A stretch of DNA of 63,643 nt, taken from Terrimonas sp. Its GTDB lineage: Bacteria; Bacteroidota; Bacteroidia; Chitinophagales; Chitinophagaceae. Below are positions 27,506 through 36,938 of the stretch, in pieces (the stretch's first letter is position 1; each line of letters starts with the position of its first letter). The notes below the pieces were generated by a model. It did not search any database. It was not told the origin of the DNA and saw only the letters and a program-made list of their open reading frames with translations. The stretch spans positions 1-63,643 of the forward strand of contig NZ_QCZJ01000028.1 in NCBI RefSeq assembly GCF_003075435.1, read 5' to 3'. Made by a program: the position numbers and the translations under genes.

Positions 27506-27544
27506 TAGGTATATAGGCAGGCAATAGTGTATACTTAAAAAGAA

Positions 27545-27578
27545 GGCTGAATTTTTAACAAATCGCTATAATTCAGCC
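27545..27578 (+). terminator. Hairpin terminator after the DUF420 gene
   Basis: GGCTGAATT (27545-27553) pairs with AATTCAGCC (27570-27578) across a 16-base loop, followed by GATTTCTTT. It lies 40 bp after the stop codon and probably ends the SCO1-DUF420 transcript. Confidence 0.6.
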
Positions 27579-27642
27579 GATTTCTTTAACATTCTTCATT
27601 AAAATTACCAGATTACAACCTTTTTCCTAAGCCATTTCGGCG

Positions 27643-27650
27643 TATATTTG
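27643..27650 (+). promoter_or_regulatory. TAnnTTTG promoter box of the efflux region
   Basis: TATATTTG matches the Bacteroidota -7 consensus TAnnTTTG and lies 39 bp before the ATG of the 141-aa gene at 27690. It may drive that gene and the RND efflux genes behind it. No convincing -33 TTG could be fixed. Confidence 0.45.
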
Positions 27651-27689
27651 TGTTCTTAAAAATTCAGCCCCGTTTAACTGGTGTAATGC

Positions 27690-28115
27690 ATGATTAAAGC
27701 AGCTCAAAAGTGTAAATATTGGGTAGCAGGACTGTTACTTTTAAGCTTCCTTAATGTCCTGACTTTTTTACCAGGCAGCAGCTTTGATATTAATGAGACC
27801 ATTTTCCCGCGGTATTCTGCTATTAATACTGTTGAGGATGCAGAAAACCGCTCAACTGTTCTTGAGCTCGTGCTTGAAAATATTGCAGGGCTTGAGGACT
27901 GCCTGCCGGATTCAGAGAAACCTGATTTCAGCTATACGCTCTTCAGCATTAAGTTCCGTGAAATAAGCTGGTTTTTATCAAATTTTTGCTTGCCACCCGT
28001 AGTTACGGCAATAAAGCAATATACCGCATCAAAAGAGTTTTTTGGTATAGACCGTCCCCTGCAATTGCCATTACTTCAGCATCATCATTTCATTTTCAGG
28101 TTAACTCCTTTCTGA
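27690..28115 (+). CDS. Small exported protein of unknown function, upstream of the RND operon
   Basis: This 141-aa protein is not recognised. A hydrophobic N-terminal segment (about 10-28) serves as signal peptide or anchor. The rest is soluble, with Cys in EDCLPDSEK (near 70) and SNFCLPP (near 99) and a His cluster near the end (LLQHHHFIFRL, about 128-138). Such residues could bind a metal or a ligand, which would fit the efflux genes starting 139 bp later, but this is a guess. It has its own promoter-like box at 27643. Confidence 0.6.
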   Translation: MIKAAQKCKYWVAGLLLLSFLNVLTFLPGSSFDINETIFPRYSAINTVEDAENRSTVLELVLENIAGLEDCLPDSEKPDFSYTLFSIKFREISWFLSNFCLPPVVTAIKQYTASKEFFGIDRPLQLPLLQHHHFIFRLTPF

Positions 28116-28254
28116 TTTTTTTCATTCTTTTTTGTATTTGCCCCTATTGAACAGGATAGTAACCCTATCAAAATAATTATGGATTGCTTGCGGTGCTTTT
28201 CTCGAAAAGTCATCATGGCATTATCATTTATTTTTTATTTAAAACAAATTAGTA

Positions 28255-29346
28255 ATGAAAAATTATTTGTACATACTGGTTATTGCATTTGCTGCAGGAT
28301 GTGCTGCCAAGGAAAATAAAGAAGAAGAAAATACATTACCCAAATTACCGGTATTGCAGGTAAATACTATAGATACAGTACTGAAGCATGATTATGTGAC
28401 AAGCATTCAGGCGGTAAAAAATGTGGAGATACGCGCAAGAGTACAGGGCTTTTTGAGCAAAATATTTGTGGATGAAGGACAGGAAGTAAAAAAAGGAGCG
28501 CCCCTGTTTCAGTTAGACCAGCACGAATTTTTAAATGAAGTTGCAAAGGCAAAGGCCGGAGTAAGCAATGCGCAGGCTGAAGCTAAAACCGCGGAAGTGG
28601 AATTAAAGCGGGTAAAAGTGCTCTTGTCAAAATCAATAGTTTCGCCTACAGAGCTTGAAATGGCGGAGGCAAGACTAAAAGCTGCTAATGCTAAAATAGA
28701 AGAAGCTATATCAGCCCAAAGAAATGCCGAAACAAAATTGTCTTACACATATATTCTTTCGCCCTTTGATGGAGTTATTGACCGCATACCTTTAAAAGCA
28801 GGAAGTTTGATTGATGCCGGAGCATTACTCACAACTATTTCAGATAATCATGCGGTATATGCCTATTTCAATATCTCTGAAAACGAGTATTTAAACTACC
28901 GGAGAGGAAATGGCAACCAGAGAGATAATGCTGTACAGCTTATACTTGCCGATGGTTCAGTATATAATCAGAAGGGACAGATTGAAACCGTTGACGGGGA
29001 ATTTGATGAAAAGACTGGTTCAATCGCCTTCAGGGCAAGGTTTGATAATCCTTCAAAATTACTGAGGCATGGCGCTACCGGGAAAGTGAGAATCACTTCT
29101 TATGCTAAAGACGCGCTGATCATTCCCCAGAAATCTGTATTTGAAATACAGGATAAGAACTATGTTTTTGTTGTAGGCGCAGACAGTGTTGTTACAATGA
29201 AAACAGTAATTCCGGAAACCCGCCTTTCAAAATATTATATTATAAAAGACGGACTAAACAGCGGCGACCGGATATTATACGAAGGCATACAAAGCATTAA
29301 AGAAGGTATGCGCATAGAGCCGCTGAACGTAAGCAGGCAAATGTGA
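28255..29346 (+). CDS. RND efflux periplasmic adaptor (membrane fusion lipoprotein)
   Basis: This 363-aa adaptor bridges the inner-membrane pump at 29450 and the outer-membrane channel at 32802. The lipobox FAAGC places Cys at residue 16. The order is typical: a split biotinyl-lipoyl half (VEIRARVQGFLSKIFVDEGQ near 60), a helical hairpin (about 95-165, NEVAKAKAGVSNAQAEAK), the second lipoyl half (SPFDGVIDRIPLKAGS near 175), then a beta-barrel and membrane-proximal domain. It is first in a three-gene operon. Likely cargo is hydrophobic drugs, bile- or detergent-like compounds or metabolites; the exact substrate is not visible. Confidence 0.93.
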   Translation: MKNYLYILVIAFAAGCAAKENKEEENTLPKLPVLQVNTIDTVLKHDYVTSIQAVKNVEIRARVQGFLSKIFVDEGQEVKKGAPLFQLDQHEFLNEVAKAKAGVSNAQAEAKTAEVELKRVKVLLSKSIVSPTELEMAEARLKAANAKIEEAISAQRNAETKLSYTYILSPFDGVIDRIPLKAGSLIDAGALLTTISDNHAVYAYFNISENEYLNYRRGNGNQRDNAVQLILADGSVYNQKGQIETVDGEFDEKTGSIAFRARFDNPSKLLRHGATGKVRITSYAKDALIIPQKSVFEIQDKNYVFVVGADSVVTMKTVIPETRLSKYYIIKDGLNSGDRILYEGIQSIKEGMRIEPLNVSRQM

Positions 29347-29449
29347 TGCATAAAGTCAATCAATAAAAAATTTATTGCGCAGGTAAATATTAAACCAGGT
29401 TTTATTCCGGTTGTTTGCCTGCATCTGAAAAATATTATTTACATATTTT

Positions 29450-32400
29450 ATGGTAGAAACTTTTATCAGGAGACCAATATTATCTCTTGTAATATCTCTT
29501 ATAATTACACTGCTGGGTGTGCTGGCATTGTTTACATTACCCATTACGCAGTTCCCCGATATTGTACCTCCTTCTGTAACCGTTACCGCACGTTATACCG
29601 GCGCCAATGCGCAGGTATGTACAGACGCGGTGGCCACGCCTTTGGAAAGGGCGATCAACGGCGTGCCGGGCATGACATATATGAACACGGTAACAAGTAA
29701 CAATGGTGTTACACTTATCTCCATTGCATTTAAGGTTGGTATAGATCCGGACCAGGCAGCGGTTAACGTGCAGAACAGGGTAACAACTGTACTGGATGAA
29801 TTACCCGAAGAAGTAATTAAAGCAGGGGTGGTAACGGAAAAAGAAGTGAACAGCATGTTGCTTTACCTGAATATTGTGAGTGAAGACAGCACAATGGATG
29901 AAGGCTTCATCTTCAACTTTACCGATATTAATGTATTAAAAGAACTAAAACGTATTGATGGTGTTGGGTTCGCGGAAATAATGGGCGCAAAGGATTACGC
30001 TATGCGTGTTTGGCTTAAGCCCGACAGAATGCTGGCGTATAATGTATCTGCCGACGAAGTGATCGCTGCTTTACGCAATCAAAACGTGGAAGCAGCTCCG
30101 GGCAAAACCGGCGAAAGCTCAGGTAAAGAACATAATACACTGGAATATGTGCTGCGGTATACCGGTAAGTTTTCTGAACCTCTGGAATATAAAAATATTG
30201 TGCTCCGGGCTGCTTCTGATGGTTCTATTCTCAGGCTTAAAGATATAGCGGATGTTGAGTTTGGCGCATTGAGCTACAGTATGGAATCTAAAACAGATGG
30301 CAAGCCTTCCGCTTCTATTATGATCAAACAACGCCCGGGTTCAAACGCGAGAGAGGTGATCAGCAATATTAAAAAGCGTATGGCCGAAATTAAAGAAGAT
30401 TCTTTTGTGCCCGGTATGGATTACAACTTTGCTTATGATGTATCCCGGTTTTTAGACGCTTCAATAAAGGAGGTACTGAGAACACTGGTGGAAGCATTCA
30501 TTCTTGTGTTCATTGTGGTGTTTCTGTTCCTGCAGGATTTCAGGTCAACCCTTATTCCTGCGCTGGCAGTGCCTGTTGCGCTTATCGGTACATTGGCGTT
30601 TATGCTGATGCTGGGCTTTTCTATTAACCTGCTTACGCTTTTTGCCCTGGTGCTCGCCATTGGCATTGTGGTTGACAATGCGATAGTAGTTGTAGAAGCG
30701 GTACACGTAAAAATGACGGAAGATCATATGGGTCCAATGGATGCTACAATTGCGGCAATGAAGGAGATCAGCAGCGCTATCATGGCCATCACGCTGGTTA
30801 TGTCGGCGGTATTTATTCCGGTGGCATTTTTGTCCGGGCCTGTTGGTGTATTCTATCGCCAGTTTTCGCTTACGCTTGCTATATCCATTGTTATATCGGG
30901 TATAAACGCCTTAACGCTCACCCCGGCATTGTGCGCATTAATGTTAAAGCACCAGGAGCCTGGAAAGCGAAAAGGATTGCTGCAACGTTTCTTCGGAGGT
31001 TTCAACAGGGTATACGATAAAACGCAAAACAGGTATAAAGGATTGGTGGGCGCTATTGCGGGCAGAAAGATTGTTACGATGTCTCTGCTTATCATTTTCT
31101 TTTTGGCTACATGGGGCATTAGCGCGGTATTACCATCTGGCTTCATACCCACCGAAGACCAGGGTGTTATTTATGTGAATGTTACCACGCCGGCAGGATC
31201 AACAGTGGAACGTACCGGCGAAGTGCTTGATGAAGTTGAGCGGGTAGCGGCAAAGTTTGACGCGATAGAAAATATCTCAACGCTTGCCGGCTATAGTCTT
31301 GTAACAGAAGTATCCGGCGCATCTTATGGTATGGGAATGATCAATATGAAACCCTGGGATAAACGAAAGGAATCTGTAGAAGACCTGATCAGTCAGCTAA
31401 AAGAAAAAACAAAACATATAACAGATGCCAGCATAGAATTTCTTCCACCGCCTACTGTGCCTGGTTTCGGTAATTCCAGCGGATTTGAGTTCAGGTTGCT
31501 TGATAAAACAGGCAGCGGTGATCTGCAACAAACACAGGATGTGGCTAACAGGGTAATTGAAGGTGTAATGAAAACAGGCGTTGTTAATAATGCGTTTACG
31601 GGCTTTAATCCCAATTTTCCCCAGTATATGATTCATGTTGACCAGGAGATAGCAGCTAAAAAAGGCATTACCATTGATAATGCCATGAACACGCTGCAAA
31701 CCTTGCTGGGCAGTTATTACGCTACCAACTTTATACGATTCGGGCAAATGTATAAAGTAATGGTGCAGGCTTATCCCCAATACCGCAAAAGTCCTGAGGA
31801 TATATTGAACCTGTACCTCAAAAACGCTTCGGGTGAGATGGTGGCTTTTTCCACTTTTATCAAAATGGAAAGAGTATATGGCCCGGAGCAACTGACCAGG
31901 TATAATATGTATACATCCGCATTGATCAACGGAGATGCCGCGCCGGGCAGAAGTAGTGGTGAAGCTATAGCCGCTGTGGAGAAAGTAGCCAGGGAGGTAT
32001 TACCGAGAGGATATGGCTACGAATGGTCGGGCATGACGCGGGAGCAGATATTATCAGGCAACCAGGCTGTATATATTTTTATTCTTTGCCTCGTATTTGT
32101 ATACCTCATATTATGTGCACAATACGAAAGCTTTTTTCTTCCGCTTGCGGTAATACTTTCATTACCGGCAGGTATATTCGGTTCGTTTGCGGCTTTAAAA
32201 CTGGCAGGTCTCGAAAACAATATTTATGCGCAGGTTGCGCTCGTCATGCTGATCGGCTTGCTGGGCAAAAATGCCATCCTGATCGTTGAGTTTGCTATAC
32301 AGAGAAAAAAACTTGGCGTTTCTGCATTGAATGCAGCCATTGAGGGAGCCGCCTCCAGGTTGCGTCCTATTCTTATGACATCATTCGCATTCATAGCAGG

Positions 32401-32623
32401 CCTTATACCGCTATGTATCGCCTCTGGTGCAGGTGCATTAGGCAATCGTTCAATCGGCACAGCGGCGGCGGGCGGCATGCTTATAGGAACGATCTTCGGC
32501 GTAATTGTTATCCCGGGCTTATATGTACTATTTGCTGCACTGGAAGAAAAATTAGCAGGCAAAAAGAAAATGAAAATTAAAGTAAAGAATATGAAGATGA
32601 AGGTAGCATCGGAGGAATCGTGA
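29450..32623 (+). CDS. RND multidrug efflux pump, HAE1 (AcrB-like)
   Basis: This 1057-aa inner-membrane pump has the full RND layout: TM1 (about 10-28), a large periplasmic porter/docking domain, TM2-TM7 (about 340-540), a second periplasmic domain and TM8-TM12 (about 870-1035). ITQFPDIVPP and the G-x-P-G loop after it are typical of HAE1. In TM4 the sequence is GIVVDNAIVVVE: Asp409 matches AcrB Asp407, while the next proton-relay Asp (AcrB Asp408) is Asn410. The TM10 Lys is present in GLLGKNAILIVEFA. No regulator gene is adjacent. A short heptamer array starts at the stop codon. Confidence 0.95.
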   Translation: MVETFIRRPILSLVISLIITLLGVLALFTLPITQFPDIVPPSVTVTARYTGANAQVCTDAVATPLERAINGVPGMTYMNTVTSNNGVTLISIAFKVGIDPDQAAVNVQNRVTTVLDELPEEVIKAGVVTEKEVNSMLLYLNIVSEDSTMDEGFIFNFTDINVLKELKRIDGVGFAEIMGAKDYAMRVWLKPDRMLAYNVSADEVIAALRNQNVEAAPGKTGESSGKEHNTLEYVLRYTGKFSEPLEYKNIVLRAASDGSILRLKDIADVEFGALSYSMESKTDGKPSASIMIKQRPGSNAREVISNIKKRMAEIKEDSFVPGMDYNFAYDVSRFLDASIKEVLRTLVEAFILVFIVVFLFLQDFRSTLIPALAVPVALIGTLAFMLMLGFSINLLTLFALVLAIGIVVDNAIVVVEAVHVKMTEDHMGPMDATIAAMKEISSAIMAITLVMSAVFIPVAFLSGPVGVFYRQFSLTLAISIVISGINALTLTPALCALMLKHQEPGKRKGLLQRFFGGFNRVYDKTQNRYKGLVGAIAGRKIVTMSLLIIFFLATWGISAVLPSGFIPTEDQGVIYVNVTTPAGSTVERTGEVLDEVERVAAKFDAIENISTLAGYSLVTEVSGASYGMGMINMKPWDKRKESVEDLISQLKEKTKHITDASIEFLPPPTVPGFGNSSGFEFRLLDKTGSGDLQQTQDVANRVIEGVMKTGVVNNAFTGFNPNFPQYMIHVDQEIAAKKGITIDNAMNTLQTLLGSYYATNFIRFGQMYKVMVQAYPQYRKSPEDILNLYLKNASGEMVAFSTFIKMERVYGPEQLTRYNMYTSALINGDAAPGRSSGEAIAAVEKVAREVLPRGYGYEWSGMTREQILSGNQAVYIFILCLVFVYLILCAQYESFFLPLAVILSLPAGIFGSFAALKLAGLENNIYAQVALVMLIGLLGKNAILIVEFAIQRKKLGVSALNAAIEGAASRLRPILMTSFAFIAGLIPLCIASGAGALGNRSIGTAAAGGMLIGTIFGVIVIPGLYVLFAALEEKLAGKKKMKIKVKNMKMKVASEES

Positions 32624-32651
32624 GCGGCAAGGTTTAAGGTATAGGTTGCGG
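32624..32651 (+). repeat. Four degenerate 7-bp units behind the RND pump stop codon
   Basis: The units GCGGCAA, GGTTTAA, then GGTATAG and GTTGCGG follow directly on the TGA of the pump gene. They match the G-rich class seen at 18278 and 61901 and lie in the same orientation relative to the gene. Nothing else of note was seen in the 178-bp gap to the next gene. Confidence 0.55.
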
Positions 32652-32801
32652 ACCTTTTGCAACAAATCATATGCCTCATTCGCCTTTCTCTTTAAAAAAA
32701 TGATATGGCAAATAAGGTGATCATTGTGGGAAAGGCCGTATACTTTCTATCCTTCACCTTCTGCATTAAAAATTATTATTGACAACAACAGATAAAAAAC
32801 A

Positions 32802-34250
32802 ATGAAGATTGTAAAATTGAGTATATATGGTTTTTTAATGAGCGGACTGCTGGCAGGCTTCAGCTCATGTGTAGTTCAAAAACAGCAGTCTGAACAGAAG
32901 ATGCTGGCGATCCCGCAAAAATACCCGGGCATTGCTGATACAACCGCTATCGGTAAAATTTCATTCAGGTCTTTTTTTAAAGATACTATGCTGATGAAGC
33001 TTATTGATACCGCTATTGTTAATAATCTTGATCTGAAAAACGCTATGCAGCGTATCATGATTGCCAGGGCTAACCTGCTTTTTCAAAAGGGTTTGAGATT
33101 GCCGTCGCTTGATGGTTTTGTATCCGCATCGGTTGATAAATATGGTAAGTATACCATGACAGGTGTTGGAAATTTTGATACAAATCTTTCCCAGAATATT
33201 GATAAGGACCAGAAGGTAACCAACCCTGTGCAGGATTATTATTTTGGTTTAAAAAGCTCATGGGAAATTGATCTTTGGGGTAAATTAAAGGCACGCAAGA
33301 CATCTGCCCAGGCGCAGTTGCTTGCAACAGAGAAAGGGCGGCAGTGGGTAATTACACAACTGGTGGCGCAGGTAGCATCGTATTATTATGAATTGCTTGC
33401 CTTAGATAACCGGCTTGAAATACTTAACCGCAATGTTAATCTACAGGAAAAAGCAGTAGAGATTGTGCAGGCGCAGATGGAAGGTGGGCGTGCCAATGCG
33501 CTGGCGGTACAGCAGTTTACCGCCCAGTTGCTGCATACACGCAGTCTGCAGTATGAAACGCTGGTAGAGGTTACCCGGCTGGAAAACGAAATGAATCTTT
33601 TAATGGGCAGATTAGCGGAAACACCTATACCCCGCGGATGGAGCATTCTTGAGCAACCCGTTTCAGGACAAATTACAGAAGGCATTCCTGCCGACCTGCT
33701 GATCAATCGCCCGGATATACAACAGGCTGAATGGCAACTGGCTGCTACCAAAGCAGACGTGGAAGTAGCAAGAAAATCGTTCTATCCTTCACTTGTGCTA
33801 ACACCTTATTTTGCTTTTAATGCGTTTAAGTTCCCTTTGCTTTTTAATGGAAGTTCTATTGCATATGGCTTGCTTGGCGGATTAACACAGCCTATTTTTA
33901 ACCGCTACCAGTTGAAGACTGATTTTGCTGTTGCCAATGCACAACAGGAAATAGCCTATAACGAATACAAGCTTTCTTTCTTAAGTGCATATAAAGAAGT
34001 ATCAACCAATTTAAGAAACATTGAGTACTATAAAAAAATACTGGAGCTTAACAATGAGGAAGTTGAAACACTCACCAGCGCCGTAAGCATATCCAACGAT
34101 TTATATTTGAGCGCTTATGCCAGCTACCTGGAAGTGATCACCGCGCAAAAAGGCGTGCTTGAGGCTGAACTGCAGCGAACAGAAGCCAGGAAAGCGCTGC
34201 TGCTTTCTTTTCTTGACCTGTACCGTTCTTTAGGCGGCGGATGGGAATAA
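32802..34250 (+). CDS. TolC-like outer-membrane efflux lipoprotein (NodT type)
   Basis: This 482-aa outer-membrane channel completes the tripartite pump. The lipobox FSSC puts Cys at about residue 23. Two outer-membrane-efflux repeats are visible: the first with DLKNAMQRIMIARANLLFQKG (about 71-91) and SSWEIDLWGKLKARKTSAQA (about 152-170), the second with RPDIQQAEWQLAATKADVEVAR (about 305-325) and PIFNRYQLKTDF (about 365). It sits 178 bp after the pump gene, with a possible separate promoter, and is followed by a terminator at 34270-34302. Confidence 0.93.
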   Translation: MKIVKLSIYGFLMSGLLAGFSSCVVQKQQSEQKMLAIPQKYPGIADTTAIGKISFRSFFKDTMLMKLIDTAIVNNLDLKNAMQRIMIARANLLFQKGLRLPSLDGFVSASVDKYGKYTMTGVGNFDTNLSQNIDKDQKVTNPVQDYYFGLKSSWEIDLWGKLKARKTSAQAQLLATEKGRQWVITQLVAQVASYYYELLALDNRLEILNRNVNLQEKAVEIVQAQMEGGRANALAVQQFTAQLLHTRSLQYETLVEVTRLENEMNLLMGRLAETPIPRGWSILEQPVSGQITEGIPADLLINRPDIQQAEWQLAATKADVEVARKSFYPSLVLTPYFAFNAFKFPLLFNGSSIAYGLLGGLTQPIFNRYQLKTDFAVANAQQEIAYNEYKLSFLSAYKEVSTNLRNIEYYKKILELNNEEVETLTSAVSISNDLYLSAYASYLEVITAQKGVLEAELQRTEARKALLLSFLDLYRSLGGGWE

Positions 34251-34269
34251 CACGGATAAAATGGGCAGT

Positions 34270-34302
34270 AAAAAGTGAAAGGTGAAAAATCTTTCACTTT
34301 TT
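34270..34302 (+). terminator. Terminator after the efflux operon
   Basis: AAAAAGTGAAAG (34270-34281) pairs with CTTTCACTTTTT (34291-34302) around a 9-base loop and runs into TTATC. A TATCTTTG box at 34304-34311 overlaps its 3' end, so termination and a new start are packed together. The stem also falls on a weak 7-bp periodicity. Confidence 0.7.
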
Positions 34303-34303
34303 T

Positions 34304-34311
34304 TATCTTTG
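34304..34311 (+). promoter_or_regulatory. TAnnTTTG promoter box upstream of the EamA gene
   Basis: TATCTTTG matches the -7 consensus TAnnTTTG. It lies 19 bp before a 12-codon open frame at 34331 and 158 bp before the EamA transporter. It would give a leader of roughly 150 bases containing the dyad AAGTATAG-TG-CTATACTT at 34387-34404. Confidence 0.45.
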
Positions 34312-34330
34312 CTGCTATAACAAAACTATA

Positions 34331-34369
34331 TGAATAGAAAGAATTGTCTTCCTCCTCCTGCACTTTAGT
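34331..34369 (+). CDS. Possible 12-codon leader peptide
   Basis: ATG at 34331 opens a frame reading MNRKNCLPPPAL, then TAG. It lies 19 bp after a promoter-like box and ahead of a dyad (34387-34404) and the EamA transporter gene at 34470. Three prolines in a row can stall ribosomes without EF-P, so a leader-peptide control is conceivable. Frames this short are common by chance. Confidence 0.2.
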
Positions 34370-34469
34370 ATTTTTTAATAGCCAAGAAGTATAGTGCTAT
34401 ACTTTCTCTTCCAGTTTAAATATCAATATTAAAGATTTTGCCTTCTGCAGACATTCAGATAATTCTTTT

Positions 34470-35339
34470 ATGAAAAAAACATATTTGTTCTTACATATTG
34501 CTGTAATCCTTGCAGGATTTACAGGCGTTTTTGGAAAACTTATTACGCTTAATGAAGGGTTGCTGGTTTGGTACAGGGTATTGTTTTCTACTGTTATGCT
34601 GTTTTTTGTTTTAAAGATATTCCGCGTCAACAGCAATATTACTTTTCAAGAAAAGCTTGGTATAGGAAAAGCAGGAATGTTCATTACCATACACTGGATA
34701 TTTTTTTATGCAAGCATTAAATATTCCAATATTTCTATCGGCGTTGTTTGTTATTGCTTAACCAGCTTTTTTACCGCGGTATTCAAACCGATGATCGATA
34801 AAGCCCGGTTTAAAATATCAGAGTTGTTGCTGAGTGCCTTAACCGTGCTCGGCATAAGCCTTATCTTTCATTTTGACGCATCTTACCAGTTAGGTATTGG
34901 TTTAGGGGTTATCTCCTCAGCCTTTGCCGCATTGTACACTATTTACAATGAGCGCCTGGTGCAGCGGTACGACAGCAAAGTCATCAACTTTTACCAAATG
35001 CTTAGCGGTACTATCGGGCTGGGCATTTTGCTTCCGGTATATCTTTATTTTTTCCCGGTTAAGACATTTTTCCCTGGCGCCAGGGATATATTTTACCTGT
35101 TGTTGCTTTCACTTTTCTGCACGGTAGGGTTATATATATTATTTGCGGAAGTACTAAAAAAAATACCTGCGTTCACAGTTAATTTAACCTTCAATCTTGA
35201 ACCTATTTACGCTATTGTACTGGCGTTCCTGTTTTTTAATGAGAGTAAAGAAGTGAATTTTTCTTTTTACCTGGGGTTGTTTTTTGTGATGGCATCGGTT
35301 GCATTGCAAACAGTTATTTCCGTAAGGAAGAGCAGGTAG
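34470..35339 (+). CDS. EamA/DMT-family transporter
   Basis: This 289-aa inner-membrane protein has about ten hydrophobic segments arranged as two EamA repeats of five, the usual drug/metabolite transporter layout. The second repeat includes LEPIYAIVLAFLFFNES near 246-262, a typical EamA C-terminal segment with the conserved Glu-Pro. It probably exports or exchanges small metabolites such as amino acids or nucleotides; the substrate is unknown. It has a long leader (see 34304-34404). In the 281 bases after it nothing gene-like was found. Confidence 0.88.
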   Translation: MKKTYLFLHIAVILAGFTGVFGKLITLNEGLLVWYRVLFSTVMLFFVLKIFRVNSNITFQEKLGIGKAGMFITIHWIFFYASIKYSNISIGVVCYCLTSFFTAVFKPMIDKARFKISELLLSALTVLGISLIFHFDASYQLGIGLGVISSAFAALYTIYNERLVQRYDSKVINFYQMLSGTIGLGILLPVYLYFFPVKTFFPGARDIFYLLLLSLFCTVGLYILFAEVLKKIPAFTVNLTFNLEPIYAIVLAFLFFNESKEVNFSFYLGLFFVMASVALQTVISVRKSR

Positions 35340-35620
35340 AGAAGAAACTCTGCTGCCGTAATTCTTATCCCACGGATCATTCTTCTGCTGGCGGTTACAT
35401 TTGCCGCAATTGCGTTTAAATCATGCAATCGGAGGGCTGGATCGAAAAGAAGGACGGGAGTGCTTTTATTTTGTAACCGGCATTTTCTGCATGGGGATAT
35501 ATAATTTTCGTATGTAGGTACTACTGCACAAGATTGCCATATACAGGAAGATTTGGAATGCAACGATATCAGGCATTCAATTCTTTCATCATTTTAATAT
35601 ATTTACAATAAACCATCAAT

Positions 35621-36925
35621 ATGACATACTTAAAGGCAACCCTGTTTACAGCTTTGATACTCGCTGTTGTTTTTACCACTCCTGCTTTTACGCAAACAAA
35701 ATCCCTTACTGTTTCACCGCTGCTTGCAGAAGCTGCACCTGCAACAGCAGGCATGTCTGCAGAACGCATAGCAAAGATTGACGCTATGCTGAAAGGCGCT
35801 GTTGATCAAAAAGACCTTCCCGGTATTGTTGCGCTTATTGCAAGGAAAGGAAAGATCGTATTTTACAAAGCTTATGGCATGGCTGATAACAACTCGAAGA
35901 GAGTAATGAAAAGGGATGACATTTTCAGGATCGCTTCTCAAACAAAAGCCATTACATCAACCGCTGTAATGATGTTGTGGGAAGAAGGTAAGTTTAAGCT
36001 GGATGATCCTATCTCAAAATATATTCCTGAATTTGGGGAAGCACAGATACTGGATACGTTTAACGACAAAGATTCAAGCTATACAACAAAGCCTGCAAAA
36101 AAGCAGGTTACTATCCGCCACCTGCTTACACACACATCCGGAATTGGTTATGGATTGATTGATGGAGATGATAGGTTTAAAAAGATATTTCAAAAAGCCG
36201 GCATTACAGATGCATTTACTACAGCACCGGTTACTATTGCTGAAAATATCAAAAAGCTCGCAAAGTTACCATTGCATCATGAGCCCGGAGAGAAATGGAC
36301 ATATAGTGAAGGATTGGATGTACTGGGATATTTTATAGAAGTGATTTCCGGAATGCCTTTTGATCAATTCCTTCGTACAAGGTTATTTGATCCGCTCGGC
36401 ATGAATGATACCCGGTTCTATCTCCCTGATAATAAAAAAAGCAGACTTGTAAGCGTAGAGGAAAAAGTGGATGGAGAATGGAGGAAATATGCCGGTAGTT
36501 TTTATGATGCGGATTACCCCATTAAAGGCGCAAAAACATTTTTTTCCGGTGGCGGCGGGCTTTCAAGCACGGCTAAAGATTATGCTACATTTTTGCAGAT
36601 GTATATTAACAATGGGGAATTAAATGGCGTGAGGATTTTAAGCCGTAAAACCATAGAAGTTATTATGGCCAATCAAATCGGAGATATAATGAATGGCAAC
36701 TCAACTTATGGTCTGGCATTTGGCCTTGTTACCCAGAAAGGGCAGGATGCAGGTGGCTCAGGCAGCATTGGCACCTTTGATTGGGGCGGTTATTTCAACA
36801 CACAATATTTTGCCGACCCCAAAGAAAAGCTCATTGGCATTATAATGAAGCAAACCCAGGGCAGTGTAAAAGACGAAACTAGCTGGAAGCTTAGGTTGAT
36901 GGCAGAGACTGCGATTGATGATTAA
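35621..36925 (+). CDS. Serine hydrolase of the beta-lactamase (class C/PBP-like) family
   Basis: This 434-aa exported protein has a signal peptide ending near TTPAFTQ (residue 25). The catalytic SxxK is SQTK at 106-109 (Ser106, Lys109). HLLTHTSG at 167-174 is the usual family signature. The second motif is YSE at 228-230 instead of YxN, and FDWGG with an HTG-like position follows near the C-terminus. Family members act as beta-lactamases, D-Ala peptidases or esterases; the Y-S-E form is common in esterase-like members. It converges with the GH30 gene, which ends 13 bp away. Confidence 0.85.
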   Translation: MTYLKATLFTALILAVVFTTPAFTQTKSLTVSPLLAEAAPATAGMSAERIAKIDAMLKGAVDQKDLPGIVALIARKGKIVFYKAYGMADNNSKRVMKRDDIFRIASQTKAITSTAVMMLWEEGKFKLDDPISKYIPEFGEAQILDTFNDKDSSYTTKPAKKQVTIRHLLTHTSGIGYGLIDGDDRFKKIFQKAGITDAFTTAPVTIAENIKKLAKLPLHHEPGEKWTYSEGLDVLGYFIEVISGMPFDQFLRTRLFDPLGMNDTRFYLPDNKKSRLVSVEEKVDGEWRKYAGSFYDADYPIKGAKTFFSGGGGLSSTAKDYATFLQMYINNGELNGVRILSRKTIEVIMANQIGDIMNGNSTYGLAFGLVTQKGQDAGGSGSIGTFDWGGYFNTQYFADPKEKLIGIIMKQTQGSVKDETSWKLRLMAETAIDD

Positions 36926-36938
36926 GCGTTTAAGTCAT

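Noticed and set aside
31397-31891. Open frame of 164 codons on the minus strand inside the RND pump gene
   Set aside because: It lies fully within a well-supported gene, has no recognisable family features and mirrors the codon pattern of the sense strand.
35340-35620. Possible gene in the gap before the serine hydrolase
   Set aside because: A minus-strand frame exists but overlaps the EamA gene end and shows no domain, signal peptide or promoter.
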